From an uncultured Bulleidia sp. (GTDB lineage Bacteria > Bacillota_I > Bacilli_A > Erysipelotrichales > Erysipelotrichaceae), in NCBI GenBank assembly GCA_934754415.1, contig CAKVIS010000011.1:1-43765 (forward strand): a DNA stretch of 43,765 nt. Reading direction: 5' to 3'. The translations under genes were made by a program, and so were the position numbers. Under the pieces are notes generated by a model. It had not been told where the DNA came from. It did not search any database and was given only the letters and a program-made list of their open reading frames with translations. Shown here one piece after another: positions 25,964-33,198 of this stretch. The stretch's first letter is position 1. Each line of letters starts with the position of its first letter.

Positions 25964-26556
25964 CTGCCTATCTTTCTGTTCTTTTTATTTTGTGCTTTCT
26001 TTCTCTGATATTCCATTTCTTCTCTTTCCACAGCCTTTAACCCACCTGCTCTGGATAATTTAATGTTGGACACAAGACCAGCCACAGCAATCAGTAATAA
26101 GAGGATGGCAAATACCAAAGACACCCATGCTTTCACATTTAAAGAATAATATGCCAGTGCAAGAGATGTCAGTACATCAATATACGATGTCGTTGTTAAC
26201 ATGGTATCCTCATTAATAGGTAAGAATATCAAAAATAATGACACAGCCAGTACAATACCGGAATACCCTGTATTATTCACAAAGAATGTGACAGCCATTG
26301 CAATACTTCCATATACTATGGACACAATCTTATTATGTTCTATCTGTTTCTGAAACAGTCCGGATAATAACAGGAAAGCATAATAAGAAACACCTGCAAG
26401 ACATCCAATGTAAAAAAACATCAGTCCAAAAAACATCTGAGACAACAATCTTGCATAAAAAGCTTTCTTATTTTCTTCAAGAAACGGTGCTACAAGATAG
26501 GCTATTACACCAATTCCTCCAAGCACACTACTCATAAAACCAACAGACAGATTCAT
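25960..26556 (-). CDS. YgjV-like inner membrane protein
   Basis: 198 residues with about six membrane segments (from about 8 to 165) and a strongly basic C-terminal tail (YQRKKAQNKKNRKIGR), presumably cytoplasmic. The membrane part resembles the YgjV/Imp family (paired short helices, an early Ser/Gly-rich segment), but the match is by eye. GAGG lies 5 nt before the ATG. It is the first gene of a two-gene operon placed right after the rplKA terminator. Function unknown. Confidence 0.65.
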   Translation of the reverse strand: MNLSVGFMSSVLGGIGVIAYLVAPFLEENKKAFYARLLSQMFFGLMFFYIGCLAGVSYYAFLLLSGLFQKQIEHNKIVSIVYGSIAMAVTFFVNNTGYSGIVLAVSLFLIFLPINEDTMLTTTSYIDVLTSLALAYYSLNVKAWVSLVFAILLLLIAVAGLVSNIKLSRAGGLKAVEREEMEYQRKKAQNKKNRKIGR

Positions 26557-26582
26557 ATATACCTCACAAATTTACAATCAAG

Positions 26583-26588
26583 ATTATA
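26583..26588 (-). promoter_or_regulatory. -10 box of the YgjV-YczE operon
   Basis: Minus-strand TATAAT immediately follows the T-run of the rplA terminator. The -35 box is weak. Confidence 0.45.
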
Positions 26589-26590
26589 AC

Positions 26591-26619
26591 AAAAAAAGAT
26601 GCCATATTCTGACATCTTT
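26591..26619 (-). terminator. Terminator of rplK-rplA
   Basis: A 9-bp stem (26595-26603 with 26611-26619, one G-U), 7-nt loop, then seven T on the minus strand. Confidence 0.9.
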
Positions 26620-26631
26620 CAAGATTACCAA

Positions 26632-27309
26632 TTAGTCTAAAGATACTTTGATACCAGGACCCATTGTTGTAGAAACAGTGATGTTCTTGATATATGCACC
26701 CTTAACTGTAGATGGCTTAACTTTTACAAGCTGGTCAAACAGAGCTTTGTAGTTTTCAGCTAAAGCTTCATCAGTAAAGGAAACTTTACCGATCATGGCA
26801 TTAACGTTACCATCTTTGTCAACACGGTATTCAACTTTACCTTTCTTGATTTCTTCAATAGCCTGAGTAACGTTCATTGTTACTGTACCTGTCTTAGGGT
26901 TTGGCATTAAACCACGAGGACCTAAGATCTTACCTAAACGGCCTAACTGACCCATCATATCTGGTGTAGCAACGATGATATCGAAGTCCATCCAGCCATG
27001 CTGGATCTGTTCGATGACATCAGCAGCACCGACAATGTCAGCACCAGCTGCCTTAGCTTCATCAGCCTTAGCACCCTGAGTAACTACTAACACTCTCTGT
27101 GTCTTACCTGTTCCGTTAGGAAGAACCATAGCACCACGGATGTTCTGGTCAGCCTGACGAGGGTCAACGTTTAAGCAGAAGCTAACTTCTACAGAAGAAT
27201 CAAATTTAGTTGTTGTTGTTTTCTTTGCTAATGCAACAGCTTCCTGATATGTATAAGCTTTGGAAGAATCTACCATAGCTAATGCTGCTTTATACTTCTT
27301 ACCTGCCAT
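26632..27309 (-). CDS. rplA: 50S ribosomal protein L1
   Basis: 225 residues, normal length. L1 binds 23S rRNA at the mobile L1 stalk and helps release deacylated tRNA. Conserved sequence includes FCLNVDPRQADQNIRG, VLPNGTGK, DFDIIVATPDMMGQLGRLG and the LGPRGLMPNPKTGTVT signature. GGAGG within the last rplK codons serves as its ribosome site. In other bacteria L1 represses translation of its own operon by binding the leader. Confidence 0.98.
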   Translation of the reverse strand: MAGKKYKAALAMVDSSKAYTYQEAVALAKKTTTTKFDSSVEVSFCLNVDPRQADQNIRGAMVLPNGTGKTQRVLVVTQGAKADEAKAAGADIVGAADVIEQIQHGWMDFDIIVATPDMMGQLGRLGKILGPRGLMPNPKTGTVTMNVTQAIEEIKKGKVEYRVDKDGNVNAMIGKVSFTDEALAENYKALFDQLVKVKPSTVKGAYIKNITVSTTMGPGIKVSLD

Positions 27310-27313
27310 GAAA

Positions 27314-27736
27314 TTAGTCCTCCATTCCTTCTACTGTGATACCCATGTTACGAGCTGTACCAGCTACGATCTTCATAGCTGCTTCAACATCGTTAGCATT
27401 TAAATCAGGCATCTTATATTCAGCGATTTCTCTTAACTGATCTTTTGTAATCTTACCTGCTTTAACAGTCTTTGGTGTACCAGAACCCTTGGAAACACCT
27501 GCAGCTTTCAATAACAGAACTGCTGCTGGAGTTGTCTTTAAAACGAAGTCGAAAGACTTATCTTCATAAGCTGTGATGATAACTGGAACGATATCACCCT
27601 TTCTGTCCTTAGTTTTGTCGTTGAATTCTGTACAGAATTTAGGCATATTGATGCCTGCTGCAGCTAAAGCTGGACCTGGTTTAGCTCCGCCTGCTGCGAA
27701 CTGCAATTTAGAAATTTTTGCAATTTTCTTTGCCAT
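27314..27736 (-). CDS. rplK: 50S ribosomal protein L11
   Basis: 140 residues. L11 forms the GTPase-associated centre with 23S rRNA. Typical features are KLQFAAGGAKPGPALAAAGINM near the start (seen as LQFAAGGAKPGPALAAAG) and the C-terminal rRNA-binding domain ending MGITVEGMED. A longer frame reaches 27796, but its first 20 codons fall in the leader RNA. GGAGG lies 8 nt before the ATG at 27734-27736. Confidence 0.98.
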   Translation of the reverse strand: MAKKIAKISKLQFAAGGAKPGPALAAAGINMPKFCTEFNDKTKDRKGDIVPVIITAYEDKSFDFVLKTTPAAVLLLKAAGVSKGSGTPKTVKAGKITKDQLREIAEYKMPDLNANDVEAAMKIVAGTARNMGITVEGMED

Positions 27737-27836
27737 GTGGCTTTCCTCCTTATTCTTTGAGTTTCCACATGCAGTGGTTACTGCGGATGTTTGCAATCAC
27801 CCTCCCACGCATGCTTAAAATCGCACGTAAACGTGC
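27737..27836 (-). promoter_or_regulatory. rplK leader RNA, likely L11/L1 autoregulatory element
   Basis: The leader contains a GCACGT/ACGTGC hairpin and then GTGGGAGGGTGATTGC and CCGCAGTAACCAC, a pattern common in rplK leaders of Bacillota. A ribosomal protein binding site is inferred, not shown. Confidence 0.55.
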
Positions 27837-27842
27837 TTGTTT

Positions 27843-27871
27843 ATATTATCCTGCAATAATGTCTCTGTCAA
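27843..27871 (-). promoter_or_regulatory. Promoter of rplK-rplA
   Basis: Minus-strand TTGACA (27866-27871) and TAATAT (27843-27848) are 17 bp apart. Confidence 0.85.
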
Positions 27872-27881
27872 CCTGTAATTC

Positions 27882-27913
27882 AAAAAAAGAATAAGAGTAT
27901 ACCCCTTATTCTT
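27882..27913 (-). terminator. Terminator of rpmG-secE-nusG
   Basis: Stem 27887-27895 with 27905-27913 and a 9-nt loop, followed by seven T on the minus strand. Confidence 0.9.
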
Positions 27914-28499
27914 CTTCAATCTTTTCAATATTAGAATATGCGATATCCATTGGTGTTTCTCTGGAGAACAAATTGATAAGAACACTTGCACTCTGTGTCT
28001 GATCGTTCATAGAGATAACTGTCCCTTCCTTGCTTCCAAAAGGACCGGAAAGAATACGCACCTTGTCACCAACTGCAAAGCTGACTTCAATTCTCTTATC
28101 AGACTGACCAACTCTGCGCAGAATGGATTCCATTTCATCAGGCGCAACCGGGAATGGTTTTGCACCACCACCGGAAGATCCGATAAATCCTGTAACACCA
28201 GGTGTATTACGCACAACATACCATGCTTCATCTGTCATCATCATTTCAACGAAGACATATCCAGGGAATAAGTTATGCATCTTTTCAACCTGTTTATTAC
28301 CCTTGATTTCGATCTCAGGTTCTTCAGCAATAACAACACGGAAAAGACAATCCTGAATACCCATAGTCTCAACACGTTTTTCCAGGTTTTCTTTTACCTT
28401 GTTTTCGTGTCCGGCATATGTGTTGACTACATACCAGCGTTTAGTATGCTGATCATCTATAGCCTGTTTTCCTTTTTCTTTCTGATTTTCATCTACCAT
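27906..28499 (-). CDS. nusG: Transcription elongation/antitermination factor NusG
   Basis: 197 residues. The N-terminal NGN domain begins at about 22 (RWYVVNTYAGHENKVKENL) and contains the conserved FPGYVFVEM; the KOW domain is at the C terminus (VGDKVRILSGPFGSKEGTV). NusG binds the clamp of RNA polymerase, suppresses or shapes pausing and couples to the ribosome or Rho. It follows secE by only 3 nt, in the usual secE-nusG pair, and ends in a strong terminator. Confidence 0.98.
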   Translation of the reverse strand: MVDENQKEKGKQAIDDQHTKRWYVVNTYAGHENKVKENLEKRVETMGIQDCLFRVVIAEEPEIEIKGNKQVEKMHNLFPGYVFVEMMMTDEAWYVVRNTPGVTGFIGSSGGGAKPFPVAPDEMESILRRVGQSDKRIEVSFAVGDKVRILSGPFGSKEGTVISMNDQTQSASVLINLFSRETPMDIAYSNIEKIEEE

Positions 28500-28502
28500 G
28501 TT

Positions 28503-28748
28503 TTATACTCCAATTCCAATAAACTTTAATAAATACGTAATTGCGAAATTACATAAGACAAAGAATAATGCAAAGAAACCTGTAAATAAAACCACCTGAC
28601 AGGTTACGCGGATAATACCAGGTCCCTTATCTGTTGTCTTCCACTTAGGCCATATAACACGTTTGATTTCCTTACGGATACCACGTAATGTAAACCAATG
28701 GTCCTTCTGTTTCTTTTCTTTCTTTGGCTGTTTCTTTTCTGCTGTCAT
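28503..28748 (-). CDS. secE: Preprotein translocase subunit SecE
   Basis: 81 residues, the short single-span form found in Bacillota. A Lys-rich N terminus is followed by the amphipathic helix (RKEIKRVIWPKWK, the conserved W-P motif) and one membrane helix (about 50-75). SecE clamps the SecY channel. The ATG at 28746-28748 has GGAGG 6 nt ahead; a longer frame would run into rpmG and lacks a site. Confidence 0.96.
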   Translation of the reverse strand: MTAEKKQPKKEKKQKDHWFTLRGIRKEIKRVIWPKWKTTDKGPGIIRVTCQVVLFTGFFALFFVLCNFAITYLLKFIGIGV

Positions 28749-28758
28749 GAGAAACCTC

Positions 28759-28914
28759 CTACTTTGTTTCTTTATGGAGTGTCTTTCTGCCACACTTTGG
28801 GCAGAATTTCATTAACTCCAATCTTTTTCCTTTACTGTTCTTTGATCTGTTTGTTGTGTAGTTATTACTCAGACAAACTTCACAAGCAAGGATGATCTTG
28901 TCGTCTTTAGTCAT
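28759..28914 (-). CDS. rpmG: 50S ribosomal protein L33
   Basis: 51 residues, starting MTKDDKIILACEVC and ending HKETK. Two CxxC pairs (CEVC and CPKC) show the zinc-binding form of L33. In Bacillota this form is replaced by a zinc-free paralogue under zinc limitation; no paralogue is seen here. AAAGGAG lies 8 nt before the ATG. First gene of the rpmG-secE-nusG operon. Confidence 0.96.
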   Translation of the reverse strand: MTKDDKIILACEVCLSNNYTTNRSKNSKGKRLELMKFCPKCGRKTLHKETK

Positions 28915-28941
28915 AACAAAAACTCCTTTAAGTGCGTATTT

Positions 28942-28970
28942 ATTCTATACAAAAGATGTTTTCCCGTCAA
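28942..28970 (-). promoter_or_regulatory. Promoter of rpmG-secE-nusG
   Basis: Minus-strand TTGACG (28965-28970) and TAGAAT (28942-28947) are 17 bp apart. Confidence 0.8.
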
Positions 28971-28975
28971 TCGAG

Positions 28976-29575
28976 TTATGCATATAAGCTCTTTTTTACC
29001 TTCATTCTGACTATGGTAAGTGCTCTGGAATACACAGCTCTGCTGATTCCCAGTTCTGTACAGGTTTCTTCTGCAGTGTAATTATCCATACAGCAACGTA
29101 ATACTTCTTTTTGAATTGGTGTAAATTTCTTCACACACTTCCTTACCTCATCCAGCGATAAAGAATACCGCACATAGTATTCCGGACATTCCATTCCTTT
29201 TGCACCTGGAAGTTTTCCGTACAATACAGGCGTGCTGTTTTCCGCAACAACATCCAGTGAAACCTTGCAGCGATCTATCTTTCTTTTCACTGCAAACTGT
29301 GCACGGATTTCATTGTTAATCATCCTTTTTGCCAGCAACAGGCAATACGTTATTAACGTACACCCTTTATCATATCTGTACTCCTCCAGACCTTTCTGCA
29401 CACCACATATGCCTACCGCAACTGCATCTTCCCAGTCACCTGTAGGAATTGCTTTTCTTTGATAGAGATCAAATACATATGTTTTGACCATAGTTTGCAT
29501 CATACCTATCAGTTTCTTCTGCGCATAGGCATCATGCATTCTGTACATGTAATATACTTCGTCCAGATTTTCCAT
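28976..29575 (-). CDS. SigH-like sigma-70 family factor
   Basis: 199 residues. Region 2 (about 15-95, with EDAVAVGICGVQKGLEEYR and TLITYCLLLAKRMINNEIR) and region 4 (about 145-198, FTPIQKEVLRCCMDNYTAEETCTELGIS, a helix-turn-helix) are recognisable, joined by a short linker. Its position between rlmB and rpmG is that of sigH in Bacillus, which there controls competence and sporulation onset. Whether this organism uses it for either cannot be judged. AGAGG lies 8 nt before the ATG. It lies 12 nt after rlmB and is probably read from the cysS transcript. Confidence 0.85.
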   Translation of the reverse strand: MENLDEVYYMYRMHDAYAQKKLIGMMQTMVKTYVFDLYQRKAIPTGDWEDAVAVGICGVQKGLEEYRYDKGCTLITYCLLLAKRMINNEIRAQFAVKRKIDRCKVSLDVVAENSTPVLYGKLPGAKGMECPEYYVRYSLSLDEVRKCVKKFTPIQKEVLRCCMDNYTAEETCTELGISRAVYSRALTIVRMKVKKSLYA

Positions 29576-29587
29576 TTTCTTTTCCTC

Positions 29588-30310
29588 TCACTTCAGAGGA
29601 AAACGTTTGTTAAAGATTTCATACATCAGTACACCCGCACTGACAGAGGCATTCAGACTGGATATTTTCCCCACCATCGGTAAGGAGACAATATAATCAC
29701 ATTGCTTTTCAAGAAGTCGTGACATACCTTTTCCTTCATTGCCTATGATAAGCACTACGTTCATGTCATAGTCCAATGAGCGATAATCCACTCCATCCAT
29801 ATCTGCACCAATGATCCACCATCCCTGTTCTTTTAACTCTTCACAGGTTCTGCTCAGGTTGGTAACACTGGCACATTTCACAGTATCAATAGCTCCTACA
29901 GATACCTTGGCAACAGTTGGGGTTAAACCTACCGCATTTGTCTTTTTGAAAATCACTCCATCTGCTCCTACTGCATCTGCAGTTCTGAGGATTGCTCCAA
30001 GATTATGCGGATCACTGAGCTCATCCAGCATAATCAATAATCCCTTTTTCCCTTCAGGAATTGCATTGACGATTTCTTTTACGGAATACGTCTGATATGG
30101 GGCAATCTCTGCAATGACACCCTGATGATTTGTCGCTCCCTTTGCCAGTTTTTGAATCGTCTTTTTATCCACAAGACGAACAGGAACACCTCTTTTACTT
30201 GCAAGATCTTCTATCTGTTTATCTCTGGAAGAAAGATACAGCACTTTGGCTCTGGAAGAATCCTGTAAGATCTGTTTTACAACGTTTTTCCCGTACACAT
30301 ATTCTGCCAT
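29588..30310 (-). CDS. rlmB: 23S rRNA (guanosine-2'-O-)-methyltransferase RlmB type
   Basis: 240 residues. A SpoU-class knotted methyltransferase. An N-terminal substrate-binding domain (about 1-75) leads to the SPOUT domain with DELSDPHNLGAILRTADAVG, IIGNEGKGMSRLLEKQCDYIV and the end motif SLNASVSAGVLMYEIFNKR. It should methylate a 23S rRNA guanosine ribose. The start at 30308-30310 has GGAGGAG upstream; the longer frame reading into mrnC has no site. mrnC ends 1 nt before the start. Confidence 0.93.
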   Translation of the reverse strand: MAEYVYGKNVVKQILQDSSRAKVLYLSSRDKQIEDLASKRGVPVRLVDKKTIQKLAKGATNHQGVIAEIAPYQTYSVKEIVNAIPEGKKGLLIMLDELSDPHNLGAILRTADAVGADGVIFKKTNAVGLTPTVAKVSVGAIDTVKCASVTNLSRTCEELKEQGWWIIGADMDGVDYRSLDYDMNVVLIIGNEGKGMSRLLEKQCDYIVSLPMVGKISSLNASVSAGVLMYEIFNKRFPLK

Positions 30311-30311
30311 A

Positions 30312-30695
30312 TTACTTCTCCTCCATGGTTCTGACTCTGTCCCACATTTCTCTGATTCTGTCTTGTTTTCCTTCAAGCCACAAAGCCCCTAATATTGCTT
30401 CAAAGCCTGTAGACATACGGTATATCTGCACATCAGTATTTTTAGGACTGCTTGTACTGTGTGCATTTCTGCCACGATGATACACATCCTCTTCTTCCGG
30501 TGTAAAAAATCCTTCTTCGTGTAAATATCCGTAAAATCTGCTCTGTGCTTTGGCACTGACATAGGCAATACTCTTTTTCTGCAGTGTTTTACCTTTTCCT
30601 TCACCGCTTTCCAGTAAATATTCCCTTACACACAATGACCATACGGCATCTCCAAGAAAAGCCAGTGTTCTTCCGGAACAAGCCTTAGGATCCAT
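30312..30695 (-). CDS. mrnC: Mini-ribonuclease III
   Basis: 127 residues. An RNase III catalytic domain without the dsRNA-binding domain. LAFLGDAVWS (Asp16) and TGFEAILGALW (Glu99) hold the metal-binding residues, and KAQSRFYGYL is also typical. In Bacillus this enzyme trims the ends of 23S precursor rRNA. The start codon overlaps the cysS stop by 1 nt, so translation is coupled. The pairing with rlmB fits a ribosome-assembly role. Confidence 0.95.
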   Translation of the reverse strand: MDPKACSGRTLAFLGDAVWSLCVREYLLESGEGKGKTLQKKSIAYVSAKAQSRFYGYLHEEGFFTPEEEDVYHRGRNAHSTSSPKNTDVQIYRMSTGFEAILGALWLEGKQDRIREMWDRVRTMEEK

Positions 30696-32038
30696 TATAG
30701 TAACCCCTTCTGCATCAAAGCATTTCTTGCTTTATCTGCTTCATCGAAATTCTTTTCCTTCTTTGCAGTATTCCATGCATGAAACAATTCTTTATCTTCT
30801 TCGCTCAACTGAGGAATATCCACTGTAATGCCTAACACTTTCAACATTTTTTCCACACTGTTTACATATTTATCCACCGTACTAAAGTCAATTTCTTTGA
30901 CTCTTACACCCTGATTAATCTTTTTCACCGTATCAAAGATAACAGCATACGCATTAGGTGTATTCATATCATCGCACATGCAGTCCAGGAAAGCATTGTA
31001 ACTTTCTTCATCGTAAGTACCATCTGACACAAAACCTGCAAGCTGTTCTTTAATAGATACCTGTTTCAGAGGATTTAATACCTTCTCAAGTTCCTTACGT
31101 GCAGTTTCAATGGTTTCTTCAGAAAAATTCAGTTCTTTTCTGTAATGTACGGAAGATACCAGCCATCTTGTCAGATTTGTTCCAAGCTTTTCCACAACAT
31201 CTTTAGCCCATAAAGTATTTCCTAAAGATTTGGACATCTTCTGACCATCAATATTCACCATGGCATTATGTACCCAGTAATTGGCAAGGCAGTTATGATG
31301 TAGTGCTTCCTGCTGTGCTACTTCATTTTCATGATGAGGGAATTTCAAATCCATTCCACCACCGTGAATATCAATCATTTCACCCATGTTGTTGTTAATC
31401 ATCACAACACATTCTGTATGCCATCCAGGTCTTCCTTCACCCCATGGAGAATTCCACTTAATACCCTTATCTGTCTTCTTCCATAACGCAAAGTCATACG
31501 GATTCTTCTTGCCTTTACCTGTTTCCTCTACTCTTTCACTGGCACCTGCTTCCAGCTGTTCCAGTTTCTGATGAGAGATTTCACCATACGTAGGCACACT
31601 GCTCACATCAAAGTACACATCGCCATCTGCTTCATATGCACTTCCGTTCTTTACAAGCTGATCAATAAAATCAATAATCTGATCCATTGTCTGTGTGACT
31701 CTTGGAGTAATATCCGGCAACTCTGTATTCAGATCTTTTCTTACCTGTGTATACGCATCAATATATCTTTGAGCAATTACCTGTTCTGTAGTATTTTCCT
31801 GAATAGCTTTATTGATAATCTTATCATCCACATCTGTAAAGTTACTTACATAGGTAACTGTATATCCTTTTGCTTCAAGAACTCTTTTTAAAACATCAAA
31901 GACAATCATCGGACGTGCATTACCGATATGCGCATAGTTATAGACTGTAGGTCCGCATACATACATATCCACATGTCCTTCATGAATCGGCTTGAATTCT
32001 TCAATTTGTAATGTACGGCTATTATAGAGTTTCATCAT
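30695..32038 (-). CDS. cysS: Cysteinyl-tRNA synthetase
   Basis: 447 residues. A class-I synthetase with the HIGH-type motif in CGPTVYNYAHIGNARP and the KMSKSLGNT loop. Zinc ligands are visible as Cys in YVCGPTV, Cys in HTECVVM, and the His/Glu of FPHHENE. AGGAGGG lies 8 nt before the ATG at 32036-32038; the longer frame starts inside the T-box antiterminator region. It heads the operon cysS-mrnC-rlmB-sigH and is controlled by a cysteine T-box. Confidence 0.98.
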   Translation of the reverse strand: MMKLYNSRTLQIEEFKPIHEGHVDMYVCGPTVYNYAHIGNARPMIVFDVLKRVLEAKGYTVTYVSNFTDVDDKIINKAIQENTTEQVIAQRYIDAYTQVRKDLNTELPDITPRVTQTMDQIIDFIDQLVKNGSAYEADGDVYFDVSSVPTYGEISHQKLEQLEAGASERVEETGKGKKNPYDFALWKKTDKGIKWNSPWGEGRPGWHTECVVMINNNMGEMIDIHGGGMDLKFPHHENEVAQQEALHHNCLANYWVHNAMVNIDGQKMSKSLGNTLWAKDVVEKLGTNLTRWLVSSVHYRKELNFSEETIETARKELEKVLNPLKQVSIKEQLAGFVSDGTYDEESYNAFLDCMCDDMNTPNAYAVIFDTVKKINQGVRVKEIDFSTVDKYVNSVEKMLKVLGITVDIPQLSEEDKELFHAWNTAKKEKNFDEADKARNALMQKGLL

Positions 32039-32055
32039 GGTCTGTTCCCTCCTCT

Positions 32056-32267
32056 GAAAATAAAAGCGTCTTATCAAAAAGACGCTTAACGTGGTTCCAC
32101 TTTTCTATTACACTCTTTCCACTTAACGCGTAGCTTAACGTCAGATCCTACCTGTCGGATCTACCCTCAGGAATGCATTCTCTGTAAGATTCCATGCGGC
32201 ATTTTCACCATACAGCCTTCTCTATCATTTCTGTCTTGCAGATACTTGTTTCTATCATCGGTTTACA
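32056..32267 (-). promoter_or_regulatory. Cysteine T-box riboswitch of cysS
   Basis: The minus-strand RNA holds the T-box sequence GTGGAACCACG (32090-32100), a terminator hairpin (32064-32072 with 32079-32087, then TTTTATTTT), an AGAGAAGG stem-I motif, and a likely specifier codon TGC (Cys, 32175-32177) in the GAATGCATTCCTGAG context. Uncharged tRNA-Cys should pair with TGC and with the T-box to allow readthrough. Confidence 0.9.
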
Positions 32268-32273
32268 AAATGC

Positions 32274-32302
32274 ATTATAGCTTATTTCTTTCTTTCAGGC
32301 AA
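32274..32302 (-). promoter_or_regulatory. Promoter of the cysS operon
   Basis: Minus-strand TTGCCT (32297-32302) and TATAAT (32274-32279) are 17 bp apart, overlapping the end of the upstream gene. Confidence 0.7.
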
Positions 32303-32890
32303 CGATTGCGCAAATGCCTGTCTTAAGGCTTTATATACCTTATCCCCGTTATCCTGTCCCAGTTCACGACACAGTCTTTCATGAAATCCCATCTTTTCAC
32401 TGCTTTCCTGAAAAACTGCATATACTTTTTTATACTCTGCAGGTGTCAGTTTTACTTTTTCTTTCAGCAATGCCTTCAGTGCCTTTGTATCAGCTTTACC
32501 TGGTATACTCTGTTTTTGTTTTGGTCTGGATTCTTCCACTTTTATATTGGACTGTCTGTGTATCTTTAATCCCTTATCTCTCCAGAAATCCACCACTGCT
32601 TCATACCCTTTATCCTTTGAAACAATAATGATTTCTTCATAGTGTGTCTGAGCAATCAGATATCCCAGATACGTCACAAGCTGAAAGTCCAGATAATTCG
32701 GACCACATCTTTCAATCACTTTATATTCCACCTGTGCTTTACAGTTCACTATCTCAATATGTGTGGCAAACGGTACAGATTTCATAATATGATTACAGAA
32801 TATAATCACCCTGTCTTCACTACGTAAGGAACTCATGCCATGTATTCCACTACCACCCACATTTTCCTGATCCACCATGTATAACTTCAT
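32282..32890 (-). CDS. PIN-like/NYN-type domain protein
   Basis: 202 residues. The start MKLYMVDQENVGG (Asp7, Glu9, Asn10), the middle CGPNYLDFQLVTYLGYLIAQ and IIIVSKDKGYEAVVDFW give the spaced acidic residues of a PIN-like nuclease fold (about 1-115), followed by a Lys/Gln-rich linker and a helical C-terminal part (about 135-200). A small RNase role is possible but not shown. It is not the YacP sequence type that sits between rlmB and sigH in Bacillus. The cysS promoter overlaps its 3' end. The ribosome site GAGG is about 10 nt from the ATG. Confidence 0.65.
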   Translation of the reverse strand: MKLYMVDQENVGGSGIHGMSSLRSEDRVIIFCNHIMKSVPFATHIEIVNCKAQVEYKVIERCGPNYLDFQLVTYLGYLIAQTHYEEIIIVSKDKGYEAVVDFWRDKGLKIHRQSNIKVEESRPKQKQSIPGKADTKALKALLKEKVKLTPAEYKKVYAVFQESSEKMGFHERLCRELGQDNGDKVYKALRQAFAQSLPERKK

Positions 32891-32944
32891 GATTTGTACT
32901 ACCTCACTCTTTCATCGCATAGTATACACGGTTTCTGAGGTAAA

Positions 32945-32972
32945 ACAAAAGAAGCCACTTGGCTTCTTTTGT
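32945..32972. terminator. Bidirectional terminator after the GYF_2 gene
   Basis: A perfect 12-bp stem (32945-32956 with 32961-32972) with a 4-nt loop and A/T-rich flanks on both strands. It also separates the XRE-membrane protein operon from the PIN-like gene. Confidence 0.88.
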
Positions 32973-33184
32973 CAGATATTAAAATCATTTTCAAATTCGC
33001 TTTCTTCATGAATGTAGAAAGAATAAATACTTTTTCCCACTTTCAGCCATGAAGCAAGATCCGGCATCCAGATATAATCTTTTTCTGTAACGATACCCTT
33101 GGAAATCAGATTGGCTAATTCTCTGTCTGTATAAGGACCATACTTGGAACGGTCTGTTTTCATGTAATACCACACTTTATCCAT
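32972..33184 (-). CDS. GYF_2 domain protein
   Basis: 70 residues, almost entirely one GYF_2 (DUF4339) domain: WYYMKTDRSKYGPYTDREL, LISKGIVTEKDYIWM and the closing SWLKVG. GYF domains usually bind proline-rich peptides. It lies 14 nt after the XRE-membrane protein with AGGAG 8 nt before its ATG, so it belongs to the same operon and is probably a partner or accessory. There is no membrane segment, so it should be cytoplasmic, where it could meet the Pro/Ala-rich linker of its neighbour; that is inference. Confidence 0.8.
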   Translation of the reverse strand: MDKVWYYMKTDRSKYGPYTDRELANLISKGIVTEKDYIWMPDLASWLKVGKSIYSFYIHEESEFENDFNI

Positions 33185-33198
33185 TGTACTGTCTCCTG

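Noticed and set aside
27737..27796. N-terminal extension of rplK
   Set aside because: The 20 added residues come from the leader RNA. The ATG at 27734-27736 has a strong ribosome site and gives the normal L11 start.
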